The translations under genes and the position numbers were made by a program. The notes beneath the pieces are model-generated. The model searched no databases and was not told the DNA's origin. It saw nothing but the letters and a program-made list of their open reading frames with translations. This document shows, piece by piece, positions 1 to 9,700 of a stretch of 64,000 bases of DNA (positions are counted from its first letter, which is position 1; each line of letters starts with the position of its first letter). This DNA is from Streptomyces platensis. GTDB lineage: Bacteria > Actinomycetota > Actinomycetes > Streptomycetales > Streptomycetaceae. The DNA is taken from positions 372,001-436,000 of the forward strand of contig NZ_CP023691.1 of NCBI RefSeq assembly GCF_008704855.1, in the 5' to 3' direction.

Positions 1-460
1 CCCGGCGCCTCCATTCATCATCGTCATCCATTCCTCACTGTCGCCACGCCCTGCCATGCCGTGCAGTCCCGTGTCCCGCAGTGAAATGCGGTGCGACGCG
101 ACGTGGTGCGCAAGAGACTCCATCATTCATGGCCCATGACGCCGACGATCGGTCCATGTTCCTTTGTTGCGGCGGCGTTCGGGCTTCGTGCGCTTTTGCC
201 TGCCCAAAATTCTGACCAGGAATCAGATCCTTCGGATGGATTGCCATCCAGCCAAGGTTGACTAAATTCCACTCCACGGGTTAGAAATTATTCGATCTTC
301 GTTGGCGGCCTCGATGCATACGCCGGCGTGAAGGTGATCTTTTTCCAATTCGGGCTTTGTATGCCCGCAATTCGGGTTCTTCAGGACAGGGCGACCGTTT
401 CATCTCGGGTCGCATTCATCGAGAGCTGCTGTCTCACTTCATGAAATTGGGGATGCGGAA
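1..460 (+). promoter_or_regulatory. Leader/promoter region of the PKS-NRPS operon
   Basis: No convincing gene lies here; an 80-codon antisense frame has no family features or good ribosome site. The stretch at about 265-300 is distinctly A/T-richer than the surroundings and is the most likely promoter zone for the downstream operon. A weak purine-rich site precedes the ATG at 461. No regulator gene is visible on this side, so pathway control must come from outside the window or from a distant gene. Confidence 0.4.
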
Positions 461-3400
461 ATGAAGACCGCCGGTGATATCGCGGGCTGGCTGCGGCAAA
501 AAATCGGAGAAGAGCTGGGGGTGGCGGTCCGTGAGGTCGACACGGCCACTCAGTTCCGGGATCTGGGCATCGACTCCGCCGGTATGACCGCCCTGACCGC
601 GCAGCTGTCGGTGCAGCTGGGCAAGCCGCTCTCGCCCACTGTCGCCTGGCACTTCCCGACCATCTCCGACCTGGCTGAGGCCCTTGCCGGCGAGCAGGAT
701 GCGTCGGGGCGGCCGGCGGGAACGGCTGTGCAGACGACTGCGGGAAGGCCTGCTGAGGGCGGCGCGGTACCGTCCGACGAGCCCATAGCCGTGGTGGGGC
801 TCGCATGCCGGTTCCCGGGCGCGCCGAATGCGGAGGCGTACTGGGATCTGCTGCGGTCCGGGACCGACGCGGTGACCGAAGTACCGCCGGAGCGCTGGGA
901 CTCCGAAGCGCTGTACGACCCGGACCCGTCCATGCCGGGGAAGATGAGCACCCGCCGTGGCGGATTCCTGTCCGGCGTGGACACCTTTGACCCGCAGTTC
1001 TTCGGGATCTCTCCGCGCGAAGCCGCCCAGATGGACCCCCAGCAGCGGATCGCCCTTGAGCTCGCCTGGAGTTCCCTCCAGGACGCCGGCATCCCGCCCG
1101 CGGCACTGCGGGCCGGCAGCACGGGTGTGTTCCTGGGGACCTTGTGGAGCGACTACGCACGGCTCGCCGGGCGCGATCTGGAGGAGATCCAGCAGCACAC
1201 GGCCACCGGCCAGGAGCCGAGCATCGTGCCGGCCCGGGTGTCGTACACCCTGGGCCTCCAGGGGCCCAGCATCGGTGTCAACACCGCCTGTTCGTCGTCC
1301 CTCGTCGCTGTGCACCTGGCCTGTCAGAGCCTGCGTTCCGGTGAGAGCGCCCTGGCGCTCGCCGGTGGTGTCAACCTGGTGCTCGCGCCGGAGAGCAGCG
1401 CGGCGATGTCGAAGCTCGGCGCGATGAGCCCGCACGGCCGGTCTGCGGCGTTCGACGCCTCCGCCGACGGATATGTGCGGGGCGAGGGCGGCGGCATCGT
1501 GGTGCTCAAGCCGCTCTCCGCGGCGCTGGCCGACGGGGACCGGATCCACTGTCTGATCCGTGGCAGCGCAGTCAACAACGACGGTGCCAGCAACGGCCTC
1601 ACCGCGCCCAACCCGTCGGCGCAGGAAGCCATGCTCCGCGCGGCCTGTGCACGGGCCGGCGTCGACCCGCACGGCATCCAGTACGTGGAAGCGCATGGGA
1701 CCGGAACACGGCTGGGCGACCCGATCGAGGCGCACGCGCTCGGCAAGGTGCTGGGCGCGGGCCGGCCCGCCGGGGCGCCGCTGCTGGTCGGATCGCTGAA
1801 GACCAACATCGGTCATCTCGAAGCGGCGGCCGGCATCGCCGGCCTGATCAAGGTTGCCCTGTCGATGCGCCACCGCGCCATCCCGCCGACTCTCCACCAC
1901 GACCGGCCGAATCCCGACATCGCCTTCGACGAGTTGCGGCTGGCCGTCCCGACCGCTCTCACCGACTGGCCGGCCGGCGACGCCAGGCCCATGGCGGGGA
2001 TCAGCTCCTTCGGGTTCGGCGGCACCAACTGCCATGTGATCGTGGAAGGGCCACCCACCGGCAGCGCACAGATTCTGCCGCTGTCCGCCGGGACGCCGGA
2101 AGCACTGCGGGAGGCCGCGGGCGCGATGCTCGACGCGGTGGCGAACGATCCGTCGGACTCCGTCGCGGACTGGTGCGCGACCGCCGCCCTGCGCCTGAGC
2201 TCACACCCGTACCGGGCGGCGGCGACCGTCCGCACCAGGGACGAACTGCGGGACGCCTTGGCCGGCATCGCCTCCGGCGGCGTCGGCTCCGCAGCCGGGA
2301 AGCCGCCCCGTCTCGCCTTCGTGTTCTCCGGGCAGGGCTCGCAGTGGTGCGGCATGGGGCGGGACCTGCTGCACACCGAGCCCGTCTTCCGCGAGGCACT
2401 GCTGGAATGTGACCGTCTGATACACGCCCGCACCGGGATTTCCGCTGTCGAAGAGCTGCGCCGCGATGCCGGCGAGTCCCGACTGGACGGGACGACGGTG
2501 ATGCAGCCGACCGTGTTCGCCGTCCAGGTCGCCCTCGCGGCGCTGTGGCGCTCGTGGGGCGTACAGCCGGACGCCGTGGTGGGGCACAGCCTGGGTGAGG
2601 TGGCCGCGGCCCATGTGGCGGGCGCCCTGTGCCTGGAGGACGCGGTACGGGTCGTCTGCGAGCGCAGCCGGCTGATGAGCCGGATCGAGGGTATGGGCGC
2701 CGTGGCGGTGGTCGACCTCCCCTTCGCCGAAGTGGACAGCCTGCTCGCCGACCGCCCCGGCCTCTACGCCGCCGGCGCCAACAGCACCCGGAGCTCCGTC
2801 GTTTCCGGAGACGCCATCGCGCTCGACGCGTGCCTGGCGGAGCTGAGCGAGCGCGGTGTCCGGTGTCGGCGCGTGAACATGGGAGTCGCCTCGCACAGCG
2901 GGCAGTGCGACCCGCTCCTGCCCGAACTGCGTGCGGCGCTGTCCGATGTGCAGGCATCACCGGCCGCGGTTCCTGTCATGTCCTCGGTGTCGGCGGACTT
3001 CGTTGACGGGCGCGCGCTCGACGCCTCCTACTGGGTGCGCAACCTGCGGGAACCGGTGCTGTTCGCCCCGGCGGTCGAGCGGCTGCTCGATGCGGGGTAC
3101 GACCACTTCCTCGAGGTCAGCCCGCACGCCGTGCTCACCAGCTCGGTGGAGGCCATCGTCGAGGAGCGCGGCGTGCCGGCCCGGTCGCTGGCCTCACAGC
3201 TTCGCGGACGGGATCCCCGCGAGGTCCTGCTGAGCACTCTCGGCGAACTGTACGGCGCCGGCCGCGACATCAACTGGCGCCCCGTCTACTCGGCGGACCT
3301 ACGTCTCGTCGAGCTCCCCGCGGCGGCGGACCGGCTCGCCGTCCCTATGGCTGAGGACCGGCGGGTCCGTACCCTCCCGCTGAGCGCCCACTCCCTCCCG

Positions 3401-6400
3401 GCGCTGCGTCAGCTGGCCCGCGATACGGAGACCCGCCTCGCCGGGCCGGCGCATATCGACCTCGACGACCTGTGCCACACCGCGGCACTCCGGCGCGACC
3501 ACCATGAACACCGTGCGGCAGCATCGTTCACCTCGTCCGGGCAACTCGCCGCGCAGCTGAGGGAGTTCGCCGCGAACCGTGCGGCGGAAGGATTGGTGGC
3601 CGGCAGCGCCCTGCGCAGGACGAACGGTCCGGTGTTCCTCTTCTCGGGCCAGGGCGGGCACACCGCCCGTATGGGCTGTGAGCTGTTCACCCACGAGCCG
3701 GTGTTCCGTGACGTCATCGAACGGTGCGACCGCTGGCTGGCCGAGAAGGCGGGCTGGTCGCTGATCGCCGAGCTCCAGGAGCCGGAGGGCTCGTCCCGGA
3801 TCGACGAGACGGAGATCACTCAGCCCGCCCTGTTCGCCCTCCAGGCCGGACTGGCCGCACTGCTGCGGTCCTGGGGCATCACGCCCGCCGCGGTCATCGG
3901 GCACAGCGCCGGCGAGATCGCGGCCGCCTACTGCTCCGGGGCTCTCACATTCGAGGACGCGCTCCTCGTCGCGCTCCACCGGGGCCGCATACTCCAGCGG
4001 GCCACCGGCAGGGGCCGGATGGCCGCGGTGGGCCTGGGCGAACGGGACGTCGCGGGCCTGCTGGCCAGTCGGGCGGGCACGGTGTCCATCGCCGCCGTCA
4101 ACGGCCCCCGCACCACGCTGCTCAGCGGCGAGACCCATGCCCTCCAGGAACTGCTCGACGACCTCGACCCCGCCGTCTTCCGGCGGATGCTCCGCGTCGG
4201 CTACCCCTCACACAGCCCCCAAATGCGCGTGTACCAGGAGGAGCTGGGCCGCCTGTTGGCTGACATCCGGCCAACGGCGGGCGACATCCCGCTGTTCTCC
4301 ACCATCGACGCCGATTTCCGCCCGGGGACGCACTTCGACGCCGCCTACTGGGTCCGGACCATCGCCGAGCCCGTGCGGTTCTCGGCGGCTGTCGAGACGC
4401 TCGCCGCCGAAGGACACCGGTCGTTCGTGGAGCTCGGGCCGCACCCCGTTCTCGTGGCGCCGGCGTCCCAGTGCCTGGAGCAGACCGGCCAAGAGGGCCT
4501 CGTCGTTCCCACCATGCGCCGGGAAGCCGGCGAACAGCAGGCCGTTCGTGAGGCGGCCGGCACCCTGTGGGCCCACGGGTATGCCACCGACTGGAAGGCG
4601 GTGCATTCCCGCCCCGGCCGGCTGGTGACCACCCCGGACTATCCATGGCAGCGCGAGCGACACTGGCTCACGCCGGCGCCGCTGACCCGGCGCGACGCCG
4701 CCACCGGAAGCCTGCTGGAGCTGCTGGCGCGCGGCGACGTGTCCCAGGTCACCGACGAGATCACCCGTCAGGGCGACCTGACGGACGGGGAACTCGGTTT
4801 GCTGCCCAAGCTCCTCCAACGGCTCGCGCCGGCCGGCACCGGGACCCCGCACGAGTGGCTGCACCACGTCGTCTGGCGCGCGAAGCCGCTCGGGACCCCG
4901 GCGAAGTCCGCCGGCTCCGGCAGTTGGATCGTGCTGGCCGACGACCCGGAGGGACCGCTCGCCGCCTCCGTGTCGCGGGCCCTTCGCTCGGCCGGGCAGG
5001 AGTGTGCGCTCATCCGCACCGTGTCGGAGCCCGAGGAGCTGTCGGCGGCACTGCGGCGGGCCGCTGCGGAAGCGGCCGCTCCGTGCCGCGGAGTGCTCCT
5101 GCTCGCCGGCCGGGATGCGGAGGCGGGCCCGGAGGAAGCCGTGACACACGGCCTCCGTCCGGCCCTGGCCACCGTCCAGGGGCTGGCTGCCTGGCAAGGG
5201 CGGTCCGTACCGAAAATGTGGCTCGTCACCTCGGGCGCGCAGCCCGTGGGCGAGGGGCCCACCGGGGCGGACGTGGCCCACGGCGCGCTGTGGGGCTTCG
5301 GCCGGGTCGTCGCGCTGGAGCACCCCGAGCTGTGGGGCGGCCTGGTGGACCTCGCCCCCGAGCAGGCCGGCTCGGCGGCAGCGGCCGACGCGCTGGTGAA
5401 GGAGCTCCTCGCCGGTGACGGTGAGGACCAGGTGGCGTTCCGCGACGGCAGCCGCCATGTGGCGCGGGTGGCACCCGCCCCGAAGGACTCCGGGGCCGCG
5501 CAGCGGACCGCGATCCGCCCGGACGGCGGCTATCTGGTCACCGGCGGGCTCGGGGGGCTGGGTCTTGTGGTCGCCCGGTGGCTTGTCGCGGAGGGAGCCC
5601 GGCACCTGGTGCTGCTGGGCCGTCGCGCACCGGACGCGGACGCTGCCGCCACCGTCGCCGAACTGACCTCCCTCGGTGCCACCGTGGACGTAGTGCAGGC
5701 CGACGTCACCCGGGCCGAAGACGTGGAGCGCGTGATCGCCGGGTTCGGGCGGCAACGGCCCCCGCTGCGTGGTGTCTTCCACGTCGCCGGCGTGCTCGAC
5801 GACGGGACCCTGCTCCAGCAGGACTGGGACCGTTACCGGGCCGTCCTGGCTCCCAAGGTGATCGGTGCGCACCACCTGGACCGCTGCACCCGGGGTCTGC
5901 CGCTCGACCTCTTCGTGCTGTTCTCCTCGTTCGTCGCTGTCCTCGGCTCCCCGGGGCAGGCCAACTACGCGGCGGCGAACGCCGCCCTGGACAGCCTGGC
6001 CCACCACCGCAGTGCGCTGGGGCTCCCCGCGACGAGCGTCAACTGGGGGCCGTGGGAAGGCGTCGGCATGACCGACTCGGCGGCCGCCGCACGGTACCGC
6101 TGGAGCGAGCGCGGAGCCCGGACCATCCGCCGTGACGAGGGCCCCCGCCTGCTCGACCGGGTGCTGGACCGGTCCACGCCCCAGGTAGGTGTGTTCTCGG
6201 TCGACTGGGGCGTCTACCACGACTGGCTGCACCCCACGGCCAACCGCGACCTGCTCGCTCTGGTCCACACCGCGGCCGCCGGGGCGCAGAGCGCCGGGGA
6301 CGACGAGGACGCCGTTTCCTCCCTGCCCGACCGGCTGGCCGCGCTCGACCCGGGTGACCGGATGGAGCACCTGGTCGCTCACCTGGCCGCCAAGGTGGCC

Positions 6401-6748
6401 GACATCGCGGGCTTCGCCGCGGACCACGCCGTGGACCCCGAAACCGGCTTCTTCCAGCTCGGCATGGACTCGCTCATGAAGCTGAAGCTGGTGACGCGTC
6501 TGCGGGAGGAGCTGGGTGACCGGCTGACCCTGCCCGGAACGCTGCCCTTCGACCACCCCACCTGCGCGTCGCTCGCCGCCCACCTGCTCGACGCGCTGGC
6601 GCTCGCCCCGGGCCACGCGGCACAGCCCGACGAGGACGGTGTCGAAGACCTGATGGCCGAGGTGGAACGGCTCACCGCCGACGAGGCGGCCCGCTATCTG
6701 GACCAGCTCACCACGGAGAACCAGCCCGAAGGGGGCCAGAACGCATGA
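461..6748 (+). CDS. Type I polyketide synthase, ACP-KS-AT-AT-KR-ACP
   Basis: This is a modular polyketide synthase of 2095 residues, presumably cytosolic, and the first enzyme of the assembly line. Domains seen in order are an N-terminal carrier with GIDS (Ser39); a ketosynthase with CSSS (Cys277), EAHGTGT and NIGHLEAAAG; AT1 with GHSLGE (Ser710) and a VASH specificity motif; a second AT with GHSAGE (Ser1149) and YPSH; a ketoreductase with YLVTGGLGGLG near 1690, an LDD motif (B-type, predicting a D-hydroxyl) and Tyr1836; and a C-terminal carrier with GMDSL (Ser2004). There is no DH or ER. The oddity is the tandem AT: residues about 960-1040, between the two ATs, look like a second copy of the usual KS-to-AT linker, as if a KS had been lost from a duplicated unit. 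One AT may charge the N-terminal ACP with a starter and the other the extender carrier; that is inference. It overlaps the next PKS by ATGA. Confidence 0.95.
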   Translation: MKTAGDIAGWLRQKIGEELGVAVREVDTATQFRDLGIDSAGMTALTAQLSVQLGKPLSPTVAWHFPTISDLAEALAGEQDASGRPAGTAVQTTAGRPAEGGAVPSDEPIAVVGLACRFPGAPNAEAYWDLLRSGTDAVTEVPPERWDSEALYDPDPSMPGKMSTRRGGFLSGVDTFDPQFFGISPREAAQMDPQQRIALELAWSSLQDAGIPPAALRAGSTGVFLGTLWSDYARLAGRDLEEIQQHTATGQEPSIVPARVSYTLGLQGPSIGVNTACSSSLVAVHLACQSLRSGESALALAGGVNLVLAPESSAAMSKLGAMSPHGRSAAFDASADGYVRGEGGGIVVLKPLSAALADGDRIHCLIRGSAVNNDGASNGLTAPNPSAQEAMLRAACARAGVDPHGIQYVEAHGTGTRLGDPIEAHALGKVLGAGRPAGAPLLVGSLKTNIGHLEAAAGIAGLIKVALSMRHRAIPPTLHHDRPNPDIAFDELRLAVPTALTDWPAGDARPMAGISSFGFGGTNCHVIVEGPPTGSAQILPLSAGTPEALREAAGAMLDAVANDPSDSVADWCATAALRLSSHPYRAAATVRTRDELRDALAGIASGGVGSAAGKPPRLAFVFSGQGSQWCGMGRDLLHTEPVFREALLECDRLIHARTGISAVEELRRDAGESRLDGTTVMQPTVFAVQVALAALWRSWGVQPDAVVGHSLGEVAAAHVAGALCLEDAVRVVCERSRLMSRIEGMGAVAVVDLPFAEVDSLLADRPGLYAAGANSTRSSVVSGDAIALDACLAELSERGVRCRRVNMGVASHSGQCDPLLPELRAALSDVQASPAAVPVMSSVSADFVDGRALDASYWVRNLREPVLFAPAVERLLDAGYDHFLEVSPHAVLTSSVEAIVEERGVPARSLASQLRGRDPREVLLSTLGELYGAGRDINWRPVYSADLRLVELPAAADRLAVPMAEDRRVRTLPLSAHSLPALRQLARDTETRLAGPAHIDLDDLCHTAALRRDHHEHRAAASFTSSGQLAAQLREFAANRAAEGLVAGSALRRTNGPVFLFSGQGGHTARMGCELFTHEPVFRDVIERCDRWLAEKAGWSLIAELQEPEGSSRIDETEITQPALFALQAGLAALLRSWGITPAAVIGHSAGEIAAAYCSGALTFEDALLVALHRGRILQRATGRGRMAAVGLGERDVAGLLASRAGTVSIAAVNGPRTTLLSGETHALQELLDDLDPAVFRRMLRVGYPSHSPQMRVYQEELGRLLADIRPTAGDIPLFSTIDADFRPGTHFDAAYWVRTIAEPVRFSAAVETLAAEGHRSFVELGPHPVLVAPASQCLEQTGQEGLVVPTMRREAGEQQAVREAAGTLWAHGYATDWKAVHSRPGRLVTTPDYPWQRERHWLTPAPLTRRDAATGSLLELLARGDVSQVTDEITRQGDLTDGELGLLPKLLQRLAPAGTGTPHEWLHHVVWRAKPLGTPAKSAGSGSWIVLADDPEGPLAASVSRALRSAGQECALIRTVSEPEELSAALRRAAAEAAAPCRGVLLLAGRDAEAGPEEAVTHGLRPALATVQGLAAWQGRSVPKMWLVTSGAQPVGEGPTGADVAHGALWGFGRVVALEHPELWGGLVDLAPEQAGSAAAADALVKELLAGDGEDQVAFRDGSRHVARVAPAPKDSGAAQRTAIRPDGGYLVTGGLGGLGLVVARWLVAEGARHLVLLGRRAPDADAAATVAELTSLGATVDVVQADVTRAEDVERVIAGFGRQRPPLRGVFHVAGVLDDGTLLQQDWDRYRAVLAPKVIGAHHLDRCTRGLPLDLFVLFSSFVAVLGSPGQANYAAANAALDSLAHHRSALGLPATSVNWGPWEGVGMTDSAAAARYRWSERGARTIRRDEGPRLLDRVLDRSTPQVGVFSVDWGVYHDWLHPTANRDLLALVHTAAAGAQSAGDDEDAVSSLPDRLAALDPGDRMEHLVAHLAAKVADIAGFAADHAVDPETGFFQLGMDSLMKLKLVTRLREELGDRLTLPGTLPFDHPTCASLAAHLLDALALAPGHAAQPDEDGVEDLMAEVERLTADEAARYLDQLTTENQPEGGQNA

Positions 6749-9700
6749 GTAGCATCGCCGACCGGATCGCGGCACTTCCCGCATCCCAACGGGCCCTGCT
6801 GGAAGAGCGGTTGCGACAGCAGCAACGCCCCACCACCCCGGCTCCCGAACCGATCGCCGTAGTGGGCATGGGATGCCGTTTCCCCGGCGGGGCAAGCGAT
6901 CCCGAGACCTTCTGGAACCTGCTCACATCCCGGACGGACGCCACGTCCACCGTGCCCGCCGGCCGGTGGGACGCCGAGCGGCTGCACGACCCCGAAGCTG
7001 CCCGGCCGGGCACCGTACGGTCCAAGCGCGGCGGTTTCCTCGACCGCATCGACACCTTCGACGCCGAGTTCTTCGGCATCCCCCCTCGGGAGGCGGAGAC
7101 CCTCGACCCCCAGCACCGGCTGCTGCTGGAGGTCGCCTGGGAAGCCCTCGAACACATGGGGCAGGCGCCCACGGCGCTTCAGGGCACGCAGACGGGCGTG
7201 TTCGTCGGCATCGGGATCGATGACTACAAGCTCCTGCAGACGGCCGACCTGTCACGGATCGACGGGCACATGGGGACCGGGAACCTCTTCTGCGCGGCCG
7301 CCGGGCGCCTGTCCTATCTGCTGGGCGTGCGCGGACCGTCCCTCGCCGTCGACACCGGATGCTCCTCGTCCCTGGTGACGGTCCATCTGGCGATGCAGAG
7401 CCTGCGCTCGGGCGAATGCGATCTCGCGCTCGCCGGGGGCGTCCACCTCATGGTCGCCCCGGACATGACGGTCTACCTCTCCCAGGCCGGAGTACTGTCG
7501 CCGGAGGGCCGCAGCCGCGCCTTCGACGCCTCGGCCGACGGCTACGCCCGCGGCGAAGGGGCCGGGATCGTCGTCCTCAAGCGGCTCGCCGATGCCCGGG
7601 CCGCCGGGGACACGGTGCTCGCGGTGCTCCGGGGATCCGCCGTCAACCACGGGGGACGCGGCAGCGGGCTGACGGTTCCCAACGGCAGCGCCCAGCAGGA
7701 CCTGATCAGCAGCGCCCTGAAGGCGGGGCGGATGGAGCCGGCCGACGTCGACTACGTCGAAACCCACGGCACCGGCACGCCGATCGGCGACCCCATCGAG
7801 GCGAACGCGCTCGGCGCCGTCTACAAGCGAGGACGGACCACCGACCGTCCGCTTCTGATGGGCACGGTGAAGACGAACGTCGGCCACCTGGAGGCCGCGG
7901 CGGGCATCGCCGGACTGATGAAGGTGGTGCTGTCGCTGCGCCACGAGGAGATCCCGGCCCATCTCCACCTGCGGGACCGCAATCCGCAGATCGCCTGGGA
8001 CGATCTCCTGCTCGACGTCCCCACCGAGGCCACGCCGTGGCCTCGGCGTGACCGGCCCCGGGCAGCCGGCGTCAGCTCCTTCGGGATCGGCGGCACCAAC
8101 GCGCATGTGATCGTGGAGGAGGCTCCGGCCGTCGCCGCGCCGCCGGCCGCTCCTCAGGAGCGGTCACATCACCCCGTCGCGCTTTCGGCCCGGACCGCGC
8201 CCGCCCTGCGGCACATGGTCGAGCGCTACCGGCTCCACCTCGAAGGGCACCCGGACGCGGTCTGCGCGGACGTGGCGCACTCGGCGAACACGGGGCGCGC
8301 CCACTTCGCCCACCGTGCCTTCTTCGTCGCATCGGACACCGCGGATCTGACCGCGCAGCTCTCCTCCTGGCAAGCGCCGGGAGCGCCCGCCGCGTCCCGC
8401 ACCCCGGGCCGCGACTTCCGTACCGCCTTCCTCTTCACCGGGCAGGCGTCGCAGTACTTCGGTATGGGCGCCGGGCTGTACGCCGGTCAGCCGGTGTTCC
8501 GGCAGGCGATCGACACCTGCGCCGAGCTGCTGCGGGACCGGTACAACTGGTCGCTGACCGAGGTCCTCTACGCACAGGACGGCGACCGGTCGCTCATCGA
8601 CCGCACCGAGTACGCGCAGCCGGCCCTCTTCGCCGTGGCCTATGCGCTGGTGTCCCTGTGGAAGGCGTGGGGCATCACCCCCTCCGTCGTCCTGGGCCAC
8701 AGCGTCGGCGAGCTCGCAGCCGCCTGCGCCGCCGGCATCCTGCGGCTGGAGGACGCGCTGCCGCTGGTCGCCGAACGCGGTCTGCTCATGGCGAAGCTGC
8801 CGGGCGACGGCGCGATGGCCGTCGTCACCGCGGACGAGCCGACCGTGTCGGCGCTGATCAAGCCCCACGCGAGGCTGAGCGTCGCGGCGGTGAACGGCCC
8901 GGTGCAGACCGTGGTGTCGGGGCCCGCCGACAGCGTGGCCGAACTGCTCGATGGGCTGGGCAAGGACGGTGTCGGAGCCCGTCTGCTCAACACCTCGCAC
9001 GCCTTCCACTGCGCGCTCATGGACCCGATGCTGGAGCCGTTCGGCGCCCTGGCGGACGGCGTGGCGCACCGGAAGGGCACCGTTCCGGTCATCTCCACCG
9101 TCACCGGTGAGCAGGTCCACGGCGACGACATGGCCCGCGGCGGGTACTGGAACCGCAACGCCCGCGAGACGGTCCGCTTCCTCCCCGCCGTCCGGACGCT
9201 GCTGGAGCGGCGGTTCGACGCGGCCATCGAGATCGGCCCGGACCCCGTCCTGACCCGCCTGGTCGCCAAGCAGGGCCTGGACCCCCGGGCGGACCGGCTC
9301 TGGCTGCCCTCCCTGTCCCGGCACACCGGCGACTGGCAGCAGATCCTCCAGACCCTGGGGAGCCTGTACTCGGCCGGCGCCGACGTCAACTGGCACGCCG
9401 TGGACGCCGGGTTCACCAGAAGCCGGGTACCGCTGCCCAGCTACCCGTTCGAACGGAAGCGTTACTGGAAGGACACCCGGGCCACTCGCGGCACCCGTCC
9501 GGCGGGCACGTCCGTCTTCCCGGGCACCCGGCTGAGCTCACCGGCGCTGCGCGACACAGTGTTCCAGACCCGGTTCACGGCCGACTCCCCGGCCTTCCTG
9601 GCCGATCACGTGCTCTTCGGCGCAGTGGTGGTTCCCGCGGCGTCCCACCTGGCCATGACGCTCTCCGCCGCCGTGCAGGGGCGGGCGGGCTCCGGCGCGC

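Noticed and set aside
35..277. 80-codon minus-strand ORF at the left edge
   Set aside because: It has no ribosome site, a repetitive C terminus and no recognisable family.
4208..6895. 895-codon minus-strand open frame opposite the first PKS
   Set aside because: It is the antisense shadow of a high-GC gene; the plus strand encodes clear AT, KR and ACP domains and the minus frame has no family motifs.
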